Shown: positions 45,394 to 57,722 of the stretch, one piece after another
Layout: every line of letters begins with the position of its first letter
Position numbering within the stretch: the stretch's first letter is position 1
Source: Dendrobium chrysotoxum
Taxonomy: Eukaryota > Streptophyta > Magnoliopsida > Asparagales > Orchidaceae
Reading direction: 5' to 3'
DNA length: 64,000 nt
NCBI GenBank assembly: GCA_019925795.1
Contig: CM034304.1
Coordinates: 21,468,228 to 21,532,227 of the forward strand
Made by a program: the position numbers and the translations under genes
Notes under the pieces: model-generated
Told to the model about the DNA's origin: nothing
What the model saw: the letters and a program-made list of their open reading frames with translations, nothing else
Databases searched by the model: none

Positions 45394-47166
45394 TATCACG
45401 ACCCAACCCGTTAAGACTCACAGACTGGATAGGTCTTATCATATTGGCTTGCAACAAGTAAATCCTAAGATCTAAGTTTTGAAAGTTTTTAAGAAATTTT
45501 TATCCAATTTTAATTTTAAAATAGACAACCGACCACAGAGTTGTTAATAACTATCAGTATATAGAAAATAAATTCATCTACAAAATTCTCTTTTCACTTT
45601 ATCAACAAAATGAATATAGAATTATTACACTATACTACATGGCTAGAGACCAAAATATAGAATAAAATAGAATAATAACTAGCCATGATTGTATCAAAAG
45701 TCAAAAGAAAGAAATTCTTATATAGACTCAGATCTGATCCAGATATTATTAATCAATGAGCTCTTTCTCCCTCTCGGATCCTAAAAAAAGAAGATAAAAT
45801 AATTGTGAGTTAGCACAACATTTGCTAATCTAAATTTTCTAATGAATATATTAATAAACATTAATTGAGCGCTAAAAGTAATATAATAAATTATTATGCT
45901 AAACAAAATAGTAATTACATTTGTAAAAAATTTAAATAATAGTGTTGGGAAATGAATAAATAAACACTTCATATCAAACAGAATTTAGAGAATTTTGATC
46001 CTTATGCCTCCCAACAGACAGAATTTAGAGAATTATGACCCTTATGCATCCCAATAGATTTAATTCAGAGAATTCTGACCCTTATGCCTCCAAATAAACA
46101 AAATTCAAAACAAAGTGTGCATATAACACAAAAATATGCCCTTGGCACCAGAATATGCATTTAGGACTAGAATTAAATTTTATCTATCCACACTTAAACT
46201 TTTCAAAATCATATAACCCAATCAGATAAACATATAATTCTTTACAGTGCAGTAATAAGAATTTAAATAATCTTATTTTAGAAATTACCAAAATGTCTTA
46301 ATGAAAGACAATAAAATACAATACCGTGCAGAAATTTACTATTTCAGAATATAACCAAATTATCAAATATTATTCATAACACTATTTAAAGGTTTTAGTT
46401 ATACTATAACATTATTTTTGAGAGTCGAGATTATTTTTTTAATTAATTAAAATAGAAAATTTCCCAAAATCCATGATATAAAATTTCCAGAAAAATATCT
46501 AAATATTTAAAATTTTTATCTCTATAACATACAAAAAATTATACGGTAAAAGTTTTGTAGATAATAAGTTATTCCCATTTATCACTAATAGAATTATAAA
46601 TTTAATCAAAAAAATTTTAAAAACTTTTTGTATTTTTGAAAACTAAGATAGGTAAAATATCACATACTTCAATCTAAGCAACTTTTAAAACTAGATCTCC
46701 AGTTAAAAATGACCCGAAGTTATCAAAATCTAACTTTCTCTCTCTAAAAATCTCTCTCTTTCATTAGCTAGCCACCGTAGGAGAAATGGAATGAATCAAA
46801 TAGTGGAAATTGCTATTTTTAATATAAAAAATTTTCCTAGCCTCGGGGCTCCTTGTGGAGCTCACAGTGTCGTAGCGCCACCCTCCGCGTCACCACACTA
46901 ATTTTTTTTTTTAAATTTTAGAGAGCTTAGAGTCGAAGCACCACCAACACCAGCATTGTGACACCCTAAGAGAAAATTTGAAAATTTTTTAAACATACAA
47001 AAAGACCCCTGAGACCCATTTTAGAATACATATATAAACACTAACATGCACATAGAATATTCTCAGACATATGCAAAAGGGTTCAAATCTTGAAATTTAA
47101 TGGATTACCTTAAATCTTGTTGGGTCAGAATGGGTTGAACGACACATTGGCTTTCCATGTGTTACA
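45394..47166 (-). repeat. 5' LTR of Gypsy 1 (1.77 kb)
   Basis: On the minus strand it starts TGTAACACATGG at 47166 and ends GGGTTGGGTCGTGATA at 45394. It is related to the Gypsy 2 LTR (57920-59637) along its length. It contains three tandem repeats of about 42-46 bp (45985-46105; core 'gaattttgatccttatgcctccca') and a GC-richer segment with 'gtcgtagcgccacc' near 46870. No coding potential. Confidence 0.85.
45985..46105. repeat. Three ~43-bp tandem repeats in the Gypsy 1 LTR
   Basis: Three successive copies share 'gaatt(t/c)(a)gagaatt(t/c)tga(t/c)ccttatgc'. Similar copies occur in the Gypsy 2 LTR at about 58465-58580. Confidence 0.8.
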
Positions 47167-47171
47167 GATAG

Positions 47172-49687
47172 GGTCTCCACTCATTAAAAAATCATAGAAG
47201 GTTTAGGATTATCCAAAAAACTTTAAAGGTAAATGCCTCGGAAGAAACACGTGTATGTAAAATCTTGAAAGTTAAAAGCCTTAAAAGTTATATACACTTA
47301 CAATTTTAGACGGCATAAGCCTCATAAGAAGTATAATTACTTAAAAATCTCAGAAGGCATACATCTTAAAATGTACAAGTAAACCAAAAATCTTAAATGA
47401 CTAAAAGTCTCAAAAGATATAGATACATAAAATCTCAAAAGGTTAAAAGCCTCAGAAGATATATATTTCTTCAATTCATCAAAAATCTTAGAAGGCTAAA
47501 GCTGCATAAGAAATAAATTTTTCTAATCTAGTTACTCTAACTGAGGGGAAATATCTAAAAAGATATCTTAAAGAAGCATGCATAAAGGACTTAGTTTCTT
47601 ATCGGATAGAAGTTCACAAATTGAAATTATTTTTATATAAAGATTGAGCATTCATTACTTCAAATAAATTGAAAGCAAATATCAATCAAGCTCATATAAA
47701 TTTCTCAAAGCTATATATAATGTTACTGGATTTACATGATGTTAATATAATAAATTTTAAAATTTCACATCTAATTCAAATATATGATCTTTTTTATTCA
47801 AAAGATTAATACAAAGAGCTGAAGATAAATCTGAATGAGTTAAAAGTATTTTCAATAATATCATTTTTTCATCTAATATTGTAATAATTTTTCATAATAA
47901 TTACCTTTTCCATCTAGAGAAAAATTGGAGCTTCAAAAATATATTGAAAAGTTTCTCAAAAAATTGTCAATCAACTTCCTTTAAAGATAAAGACCAAAGC
48001 TCTACCGTTAAGATAGAGATTCAAAGTATTACTCATAACTTTGCATAAAGAGTAACTCGTTGTTTATAGAGAGGGGAATTGGAGCTTAAAAGGAGATACC
48101 ACATATTCAAGATGGTGGAATGCCTCTTTAAAAGGAGAAGTTGAGAAGAGAAGGGGGTAAGGGCAACTCGTTCTCTACAAAGAGGGGCACTAGAGCTTGA
48201 AAGGGGACACTGCCTATTCAAGATAATAAAATGCCTATTTTGAGAGAAAAAGTGGAGAAGAGAAGGGGGTCAATAGCAATTCTTTCTCTGCAAAGAGGGG
48301 AACTTGAGCATGAAAGGGAACACTGCCTATGCGAGATAGTGGAATGGAATGACTCTTTTGAGAGAAAAAGTGGAGAAGAGGAGGAAAAGAGAAACTCATT
48401 CTCTATAGAGAGGGACACTAGAGCTAGAAAGGGGATACCACCTATTCAAGATAGTGGAATGCCTCTTTAAAAAAAAAAAGAGAAAAAAGGGGGCAAGGGC
48501 AACTCAATCTCTATAGAGAGTGGCACTAAAGCTTCAAAAGAGATGTCACATATTTAAGATAGTGAAATGCCTCTCTTATGAGAAGAAATGGAGAAGAAAG
48601 GGGACAACAGCCACTAGTTCTCTATAGAGAGGAGTATTGGAGCTTGAAAGAGGATACCACCGATTCATAGTAATGGAATGCCTCTCTTGTGAGAAAAAAT
48701 GGAAAAGAAAGGGGGTAAAAGAAATTTGTTCTCTATAGAGAGGGGCACTGGAGCTTGAAAAGATATACGGCCTATTGAAGATAGTAGAATGCCTCTCTTG
48801 TGAGAATAAATAAAGGAGAAAGGGGGTATGAGCAATTCATTCTCTACAGAGAGGGGCACTGGAGCTTAAAAAGGGATATCACTTATTTAAACTAGTGAAA
48901 TGTCTCTCTTATGAGAAGAAATGGAGAAGAAAAATGGGCAACAACAACTTGTTCTCTACATAAGGGCACTAGAGCTTGAAAGGGGATGTTGCATATTCAT
49001 GATAGTGGAATGCCTCTCTTGTAAGAAGAAATGGAGAAGAAAATGAGACAAGACTTGAGAGAAGATTGAAGAAGAGAAGTGGTGCAAACTCTTCATCCCA
49101 TGAAAGGATATTTATACTTGAAAAGAGGGGAGAAGTATTACATAATTTTAAATGAAAGAATTATGTGGCTTTAAGGAAGAGAGTTATATGACTTTAAGAA
49201 AGAGAGTTGCAAATTAAAGAGAATGAGTTACAAATATTAAAATAAGAGTTACAAAAATTAAAGAATGAGTTATAGAAGTTAAAAAGGTGGAAGATGTTAA
49301 ATAAGTGGAATATTTTAAAGAGATGGAAGTTAAAGGGGTGAAAATAATGGAAGTATAAAAAATAAATAAATAAAAAGAAAAATCTTTTAAAAAATACATA
49401 TAAATTTTTTTCTCTAAAAAAAGCTTCACTTAAAAATTATCTCAAAAAAATTTCTCAAAAAAAAAATCTTAAAAAAAAAAGTAAAAGAGAAAACATTTCT
49501 TAAAAAATAGAAATATTTAAAAATAAAATAAAAGAGAGAAAATAAAAAAATGATGAAAAATTAATAATAATGTGAAAAAATATTTTAAAAATAAAAAAAG
49601 TAAGTACAAAAATCAGGATTTGTAAAAAAATATAAAATATATTTTTTTATGTAATAAGCTTCCACGTTCAAAAATAGAGGGCAACTG
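47172..49687 (+). mobile_element. Tat/Ogre-like element: 3' non-coding region (truncated by Gypsy 1)
   Basis: This ends in a purine-rich tract and 'agagggcaac' immediately before an LTR start (TGATATG at 49688), the 'GGGGGCAACTGAT' junction style of Tat-type Gypsy elements. It contains degenerate ~45-bp repeats built on 'aaatctcagaaggc' (47190-47500) and the ~112-bp minisatellite. The last 300 bases are nearly pure A/T/G. Only frames generated by the minisatellite are open; I see no gene. Confidence 0.55.
48040..49075. repeat. Minisatellite, ~108-118 bp unit, about 9 copies
   Basis: The landmark 'gagaggggcactggagctt' recurs near 48070, 48178, 48292, 48409, 48517, 48628, 48741, 48852 and 48957. 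Each is followed by 'attcaagatagtggaatgcctc' (or a variant) and a GA-rich stretch 'gaaaaagtggagaagaaaggggg'. Units differ by substitutions and small indels. Confidence 0.93.
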
Positions 49688-50506
49688 ATATGTCTATAAA
49701 AAATTGGCAAGATCAGCACAAATCTCTAGGAAAAAAAATTGACTTGAAAGCTATTGTAATGAAATTCAAGACCATATGAACTCCAATTTCAACAAACTTA
49801 TAGTCGATCTGAATGCCTCAATGAGACGAACCCAATGATACCAAAAGTGGTTCAACCTTAGCCTAAAGGAGCCTAAATCAAGCACTTGAAGTATAATTAA
49901 AAACTTCAAATATTAATTGGATGGCCAAATGATATCCAAATTAGACATGCTTATAGTTAAATCGAGCTGCTCAACAAGAAAAAATCAATAAGCCAAAGAT
50001 CACTTAATTTTAACATCATTAAGGTACTTAAATGTTAAATAAACACTTCATGATTAAGAGAATTAATATGAGCCGTATGGAGTGTTTTAGACTAAGGTTC
50101 AAATTAGCAAAATGCTCATCCAAAAAAACTTATAAATAAAGCCTCATTCTTCACATAAGGGGGGAAAAATAGCGAAAACTAGAGAGAGCCCTCTTGTATT
50201 TTCCAGCGATCACTGTTGACAACCACCATGAGCTATTGTCATCAAAAACCACCATTGTTGCCAACGATCAACATCAAAGATTGTCACCATCTCTAAAATA
50301 CTAATAAGATTTAACCCTGCTGTTGGGTATAGTTATCTTCATATGGATATCTACATTCTATAATCTTTATTGAGAAAATTAAGCCATATTATTGGGTGTT
50401 AACTATCTATTTGTGGGCACTTAATTTTTGTAATTTCTCTTTAAAAAATTAGACATTTGTTATCAAATAATCCCCTCTTCTTTAGCCTGTGAGAAAAGGG
50501 AGGATT
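49688..50506 (+). repeat. Tat-like LTR, copy 1
   Basis: Starts TGATATG after a purine tract and shares long blocks with 54819-55340 (e.g. 'catcattaaggtacttaaatgttaaataaa', 'cctcattcttcacataa'). The end is placed near GTATCA at 50501-50506 and is approximate. It holds only about three units of the 29-bp-type repeat that is expanded in copy 2. Confidence 0.6.
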
Positions 50507-51539
50507 CTTGTATCACATACTCTATAGTGGATTTTTTAACTAGGATGGGCCCCATGACTTTTTTTCTTTTTAAGTTTTTCACATAAAATTTTTTTGGTTC
50601 TTACTACTTTTATATTTGTGCATGCTGAATTTTTGTATAGCGCTAAGACATAAAATACACTCTACTGACTCAAATTTGTTAGCACGCAACACTACTAATA
50701 TAAAATATCACAATCAAAATATGAAATTAAATAAAAAAATTAATCTTGCATGCTTACATGTGCAAGATGTGTACGGATGCTAATGCATTAGTGAGTAAAT
50801 TATAAGTGTAACATAAAATATTCTTCTCAAAAGGATTAATATTGGATTTTGAAATATCTTTGAATCACATTAAATTATAAAGAGAATATTGAGCGAAAAT
50901 AGAACAAAAAAAAGGTGAGAAAAATAATTCTAGAGTAATAAAGTTTGAGATTTCTATAAAATAAGTTTGAGTATTGAAAATTGTATAAATTAAGCTCATT
51001 TCTTGACCCACCTATTTATAATTTAGTTTGGGATTTAAGTATTATAAAATTGGCTACATACATAGATATATATAAAATAAGAAAGACGTATAAAAGTCAT
51101 TTAGCCTAATTAGAATAAATGACTTTAAGAAGTCACCCACCAAGCTAATGAGAAGTTGCTTGCTTGGAATGCAGAAGTGGACAAATAGACAATCAATAGT
51201 TTTTCATATGAAGGAAAGTAGTTATGAGAACCAACTTGATAGGTTACACTCACCTACTCAAAACGTGTTCATTGGTGATAGTTATCTGCTTAAGGTGAGT
51301 TTATTTATAGATTTTGTGAGTTTCTTTTGAACTAAGATTAACTAAATTGAGTTGACTTGTATGGAACGTCTCAGTATCATAAATGTGATAATGGTAATAA
51401 GCATAATACTTTGACTAATCACAAAGGTGCCCTACTCTCATCAGTAATAATCTTGATAAATTTTCTTTGTTTCAAATGGCATTAATAAGCATGGCCATAT
51501 AAACTCACAACATAGTCATAATTGGTCGTTAGCAAATTT
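50507..51539. other. Non-coding segment with left member of a diverged direct repeat
   Basis: AT-rich. The stretch 50870-51345 matches 52740-53130 in order: 'attctagagtaataa', 'ataaaagtcatttagcttaatta'-like, 'acttgataggtta', 'ggtgagtttattta.agat'. The repeats could be LTRs of a short minus-strand element carrying the gag remnant between them, but I could not fix the ends. Confidence 0.5.
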
Positions 51540-52690
51540 GAGGTGGCAGCAACCTTTTATTATGGTCAGTATCTTGCCACTCTTCATTTTGTACTCACTC
51601 CACAAAAAGGATAAGTTTCCTAATTATGTACATTTGCTTTTCCTTCATTTTAAAATCTCCCTTCAGCCTATGAATCCTAAAGAAACTTCTCTAGTCCCTA
51701 AAAAATTATCAAATTTCCCTTCTAGATATATTTTCTCTTTTCTCCTCACTACTGCAGTTTCACTTGACTTAGTATTATACTCTTCTGCATTGATATAACT
51801 ATTGTCGAGTTCTAACAACCTATCTAAAGTCCCCTTGATTATTGCAAGCCAAGTGCATATCTAAAGTTCCCTCCCACAGACCTATGTTATAGCAATTTTG
51901 ACGATACCTGACTCTATATCTTTCACATGTAGCTTCTCTTTCCAAAATTGGGTATTATGGAGCTCCTCAAATAATCACCCAATTCCTACATCATTCTTAT
52001 AAAGCTTGTGAATTCATTGGAGACCTTTACATGATAACAAACTTAGTGATGAACAATATCTTGAACTCAATTAATGAAGCGATCATCGTGACCAAAAGGT
52101 GCATGGAATTCCACAAAGGCAATTCATTGAAAGTAGTAAATAACAAACTACCCTCCCATGTGTCACCAATTCAAGTCAATAAGATGGCCAACTCAAAATA
52201 TATGACATGGTCGGTTGGATCCATCTTCCCCTTGTACTAATCCAAGTGAGAAATCTTGAAGTTTGTTAGAGGCTTCGACTTAGAAATCTTCCTTGAGAAA
52301 GCATTTTTTTAGCAATGATTTCCTCTTCTTAACCCATCTTTCTTCTTGAGGAAGATTCAAGGTCAATTCTTCACTATCTAGGTAATATGTTTCATCAGCC
52401 ACTAGAGTAGAGGTTAATATTATAGCCCCCAAAGAGTCTTCTTCTCTTAAAAGAGAATGAGAGGATCTTGCTAGTAACTTTATCCTAGGGTGGTCCTCAA
52501 AATTCACTCTAGAGCTCTCGAGATCATTCTTATTATTCTCACTTCAAATTCAGTAAGTTATCTTATAGTAACAAATTCTTGGTTGTCCTACATTTCATGA
52601 ATTCTTTTCAGTCATTATGTTAATGTTGTGCTTCATGTACTCTTCTTCAAGTTTGTGGCATGCTCTAGGTTCACTGTATCTTTTAAGATG
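51540..52690 (-). pseudogene. Tat-type Gypsy gag remnant
   Basis: On the minus strand YKGEMDPTDHVIYFE (near 52235-52190) matches the 'Y.G..DP..HL..F' start of Tat/Ogre-type gag. It is followed by LPLWNSMHLL and SLIEFKILFITKFV ('W...L...SI.SF..L...F...F'). After several stops comes LWEGTLDMHLACNNQGDF, resembling 'GL..G.F...L..N.P.t...LL.RA..Y'. The upstream part (52507-52280) is a 75-codon open stretch, charged and without a known motif. The overall order fits gag; no protease or RT is seen downstream. Confidence 0.55.
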
Positions 52691-53580
52691 TTGAATTCAT
52701 AAATGTCTATAAATCATGCCAAAATATACTAAGAATATTAAGTGAAAAGAGAGTAGAGAAATAGATATAAAAAGAAAATTCCAGAGTAATAAGCTCTAAA
52801 TTTTAGTAAAATATGCTTGAGCTTTACAAAAAATGGTTGGATAATTAATTATGCTGAAAAAATACAAAAGTAATGTAGCTTAATTAGCATGTCCGAATTT
52901 AAAATGTCATTCATTGAGTTAATAAAAAATCACTTTCTTAATTTGCATGGTGGTCAAATAGCTGATGATCAATCATTTGCCATATGATGCCATCCACTTT
53001 ATTAGTTGCTAGGGCTGACTTGATAGGCTATATTCGCCTGTTTGGGATGAGTTCATATGTCTCAGTCACTTGTTTGGGGTGAGTTTATTTGTAGATGTGG
53101 CTAGTTTCATTTGTTCTGAGATCGATTAGATCAAGTTGATCTATCTTGAGCAAGATCAGCTTGACTTAAACCTTATTTTTTCTAATATTTAGTTGTATGA
53201 ATAGTTCTCTTAAATCTATAATAAAATGAAATAAATGTCAAATGTAACAACATTAATTAGTGATCAATTGTGTATAAATATAAAGCAAAAGTTATAAGTG
53301 TGAATGTATAACAAATAAATATAATAGAATGATTAATTCAATCATATACATTTTAAGTAATTTAATATCATCTAACACTAAAGGTATTTAATAATGCAAA
53401 TTTTCACACAATTATAATAAAGTGATACAACTATTGTTATTACATGATTAAGCACATGTAATATAATTTACTCAACATAGTACTTAACATGTGAAACAAC
53501 CCAATAAATGTGCTAAAAAGCAAATAAATGCATATGCAACAATTTAAATTTATTAAAGTGTGGGGGTAAGTGTTACCCAA
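52691..53580. other. Non-coding segment with right member of the direct repeat
   Basis: 52740-53130 pairs with 50870-51345. If the pair are LTRs of a minus-strand element, the edge near 53575 (minus strand TGGGTAACACTTACCCCCAC) would be its start; this is a guess from sequence style. No gene seen. Confidence 0.4.
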
Positions 53581-54700
53581 TAAATAAAAGATGAAAGAGA
53601 ATTCAAAAAATAATAGAGAGATAAGGACAAAATGTCACATCACCTTACATAACAAAATTTAATGAGTGAGATAGCTACATTGGTGATAATAGAGGATTTT
53701 AGAGGTCTTATTTGCAAATATATAATTGACATTTTGCATTTAAAGTATATATTAATTTTAAGGGGACCATTAAATTTCTTAATATTTGCATTTTTAATAT
53801 CTAAAATTTTATGTTTATTTTTATAAGAATCTATTGTCTTTGTTATTTAAATATATGCAAAAAAATTGCTTATAAAACTTATTCTAACAATTTTATTCCA
53901 TTTAATAATTATAATATTATATAAACAAATATAAATATTTAAATATTATATGCACACCTACTCTTATAAATTAAACATCCCTTATATTTAGCTCCAAATT
54001 TAATGCTGGAATTATTTTTTATTTTGCAAATAAATAGGAGCGGGTTGAAATATAATTTAAATTAAATAATTAAATAAATTAATTGAAATTTATTTTTTAG
54101 GTTCAACTCGTTAATTTATCTAGTTATAAATAAATTATAAATTATAAATTATAGATGGTGCCATTCAAATGTATAGCACATTAACTGAGCAACGTGGTCG
54201 AAAATTTTTTTAGAAAGAATAAAAAATGATTAATTTAAAGATATTATCAAAAATTTTAATAGATATTTATAACTATAAATTTTAAAATTTTTGGATTATA
54301 TTATGAAATTTTATTGAAACTATATTTATATTAATAAAAATATATCAAATCACTATATAAATATGATTATATATAATAATAAATTAAAAAAAAGAAACGT
54401 CATAGAAAATTATATAAGTAACAAAATATACTTAGGAGAAAATTTTAAAAGAAGTAAAAAATGCTTAAATATTTGCACATTTTTTGAAAAACTCCACAAA
54501 TATTTTGCATTTTCATTATTTTATTATGTAAACGTAATATTTTTACGTTTTCTTAAGAAAACAAAAAAAAAATTACGTTATTTAAGAAAACACAAATTTG
54601 TTTTTCATTTTCATAAGAAAATTCAAAAATAATTTGTGTTATTTAAAGTTGATGATCTCGCATAAATTCTGTTAAATAAATATTTTATATAACATCACGC
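53581..54700. other. AT-rich spacer, no recognisable feature
   Basis: Very low GC. A 90-codon frame at 54363-54632 is Lys/Phe/Tyr-rich and reflects base composition rather than a protein family. Nothing else supported. Confidence 0.6.
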
Positions 54701-54711
54701 AAATGTTTTGT

Positions 54712-54790
54712 TGTGCTGCAGTAGCGGGCCTCCTCGCCAAGGCGTGTGGCGTGGGTTTGAATTCAAGAGAGGCTTGTTGGTTAATTGATA
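54712..54790 (+). other. Possible SINE or tRNA-like remnant with a Pol III B-box
   Basis: GGTTTGAATTC at 54754-54764 is close to the B-box GGTTCGANTCC. It sits about 30 bases after 'gtagcgggcctcctcgcc', a plausible but poor A-box. The GC content is far above its surroundings. There is no cloverleaf I can draw, and no clear tail. Confidence 0.25.
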
Positions 54791-55399
54791 ATAAAATCTT
54801 TAAAATATATATATATTTGATACATCATCAAAATAATTTTAATCGAGCATGAATCTCGAGATAATTCAAGTTTAAAACTTCTGAAAATAAATTTGGGATC
54901 ATCCAAGCTTCAATTTCAACACACGTATAGTCAAACTAAATGAGACAAATCCAACGAAACCAAAATCGATCCAATTCGAGTCCAAATGAGCCTAAATCAG
55001 TAGCTTGAAGCATATGAGAAAGCTTCATGGCATTAATTTGATTACCAAATGATATTCAAATATAGTATGCTTACAATCAAATCCAGCGATTCGATAAGAC
55101 GAATTAAACAACCCCAAAATTGCTTAATTCCAGCATCATTAAGGCACTTAAATGTTAAATAAATGCTCCATGATCAAAGGAATCAATATGGGCCATCCTA
55201 GGGAGTACTCTAAATTTGCTTTGGATCTTCTTCATATTTACGGGATTTGTCACTCCCACAAATCTATAAACAGGCCCTTACTCATCACATAAAGGCGAGG
55301 CAGAGGACGTAGGCCAAGAGATTCAAGAGCGCTATAAGGGTTGAAGAATCCCACAGCTCCACTCAGGCACCATCACCGACAAACCCTCATCTTTTGGTC

Positions 55400-56155
55400 C
55401 CCACCATCAGACTTTCATCGACCGACCATCGACAGATGTCCTCGGTCTCCATTCGACCTTTGTTGCCCGACTAATATAATCCCATGGACCCCTGTTGCCC
55501 GACTACTACAATCTCACGGACCTCCGTCGTTTGAATATTATCCCACCAACCTCCACCGCCTGTCGATTATGGTTCTTCTAACCTTAGTTGCCTGCCAACT
55601 ATGCTCTTTAGACCACCTTCGCTTGAATATGGTCCTTCAACTATTGTCAACCAACTATAGTCCTTCCAACCTTTATTGCTAGCCAACTAGGTCCTTCTGA
55701 TCTCTGTGGACCCCCACGTATGGTCCCTTCAACCTCCATTGGCTGGACAACGATATCACTGACCTTAGTCACCCTATTATGGTCCTTCTGACCTCAGCCA
55801 ATCTCAGTTTCCCAACTACAATCTCTCTAACCATCATCACTCGACTATGATCCTTCGACCTTTGTCATTTTACTATAGTCTTTCTGAGCTCCATCACTCG
55901 CCAATTACAGTCCTTAAATTACTATCACATGACTACAATCTCTCTGACCTCCGTCTCCCAAATATGATCTTTCCAGCCTCTATGTCTCGACTACAGTCCT
56001 TCCAGCCACTGTCACTCAATTACAGTCTCTCTAGCCACCGTCGCTAGACTATGGTCCCTTCGACCAGTGTCACCCCATTACGGCCCCTCTAACCTCTATC
56101 GCCTGACTACAATCCTTCTAACCTTCATGATTGGCTATGGTCCTTACAACCATCA
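55400..56155. repeat. 29-bp minisatellite, about 24 units
   Basis: Units of about 26-34 bases share the core GACTATGGTCC or GACTACAATC, followed by 'ttc(t/c)(g/a)acct' and a variable 'ccgtcgcc'. It is pyrimidine-rich and has more CpG than nearby DNA. A long frame across it is a by-product of the repeat. It resumes at 57611-57722 after the foldback. Confidence 0.92.
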
Positions 56156-56303
56156 TGTCACGCCCCAGAATCTATATTGGAAAAATTGGATCTATCTTAG
56201 TTTCTTTTTTTTAATACAAAGATTTCACATTTCATATGAATAATATAAAGAAAAATAATTGCATTTAATTCATCAATATGTATAAATATTACAAACTCAA
56301 AAT

Positions 56304-56380
<77 letters not shown>

Positions 56381-57610
56381 ATGATACAAAAGATAACTAC
56401 ATAACTAGAAATACACCATGACTACAAAATGAATTATAGGTGCCAAAAAAGAAAATTAAACATGATGTCTGGAGTCTCACATTGCAGGGTCTTTGCTATT
56501 TTCTAAAAAATATGTAAAACTATGTAATGAGCATAAAAGCCTAACAGTAACTATAATCTTATAATTGAAATAAATGTAATAAAAAGGGAAGCAATATATT
56601 AATCATATAAGGAAATATATGCATCAATATCTATACTAATTATTTGTATCAGTTTATTTCACATCACATCTTAGTCTATTATATTATCAGTCATAATATC
56701 CATAAATAGTATCAGTGTTCATTATATTATCAATAATAGTATCAGTATTTATATTCTTAGTGTAAGTCACAATAGTAATTATAATCACTAATTAGTAATA
56801 ATAATTAATAATCAGTATTCTATCAGATGTTCAATGAGGGAATCTTGATCTTAATCATACTCCTGCCCTTATGACTCTCGATCAATTGCCCCTTACAAGG
56901 AGTTCAATAATTGGGAGTCATAAGGGGTGATTGACCATGAGTCATAAGGATAAGAGTAAGATCAACATCAGGATACCCTCATCTGAATGTCTGATAGAAT
57001 ATTAATTACTGACTATTGTTACTGATTAGTGATTATTGTTAGTGTTACTATGGCTGACACTAAGAATATTAATATTGTTACTAATATTATACCTAACACT
57101 ATTACTATTTACTGATACTGTGACTCATAATATAATATACTAAGATGTGATGTGTTATAAACTGATTAATTGGTATAGATAATTAGTATATATATTGATG
57201 CATAGATTGCTTTATATGATTTAAAGCATATTACTTATAATTTTACTATATTGATTTCAGTTATAAGATTTTAATTACAGTTGAGCTTTTATGCTCGTTA
57301 TGTGGTATTACATATTTTCAAGAAAGGATAAGGAACATGTGATGTGAGACCCCAGACAATATATTTAGTTTTCTTTTTTGGTACCTATAATTTATTTTAT
57401 AATCATGATGTATTTATAGTGATGCAACTAATCTTTTATATCACGACTATTATATATATGATATTTTTTTGTTTATAATATTTATACATATTAATGAATA
57501 AAAATACAATCATGTTCTTTCTACTATTTATATGAAATGTGAAATTTTGGATTAAAGAAAAGAAAGTAAGATAGATTCAATTCTTCCAGTATAGATTTTG
57601 GGGTATGACA
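56156..57610. mobile_element. 1.45-kb foldback (long inverted-repeat) element
   Basis: The first ~740 bases and last ~680 bases are imperfect reverse complements, separated by a loop of only about 35 bases (56896-56930). The ends are TGTCACGCCCCAGAATC and, on the opposite strand, TGTCATACCCCAAAATC. Both flanks are 29-bp minisatellite, so it is a discrete insertion; CATCA (left) and CACTA (right) may be a decayed TSD. The arm interior near 56825-56880 resembles the ~43-bp repeats of the Gypsy LTRs here. It could be two head-to-head LTRs or a foldback DNA transposon. No frame. Confidence 0.88.
56307..56377. repeat. (AT)n microsatellite in the left foldback arm
   Basis: About 35 dinucleotides. 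The matching place in the right arm (near 57450-57460) has only a few, which accounts for most of the arm-length difference. Confidence 0.9.
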
Positions 57611-57722
57611 CACTATCATCGAACTATGATCCCTCCAACCTATGTCATGCAACTATGGTCCATTTGATCTCAATCGCCCGACTATGATCCCTCCGACTAT
57701 TGTTGCCCAACTACGGTCTAAC
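57611..57722. repeat. 29-bp minisatellite, right remainder (about 4 units)
   Basis: Same unit as 55400-56155 ('actatgatccctccaac', 'cgactatgatccctccgac'), showing that the foldback split one continuous array. Confidence 0.92.

Noticed and set aside
48033..48859. Ser/Leu-rich frames on both strands
   Set aside because: By-products of the ~112-bp minisatellite; no start or context supports a gene.
54712..54790. Functional tRNA gene
   Set aside because: Only a B-box-like sequence is present; no acceptor stem or anticodon arm can be formed.
55341..56047. Cys/His/Pro-rich frames that resemble zinc-binding proteins at first sight
   Set aside because: They are translations of the 29-bp minisatellite.
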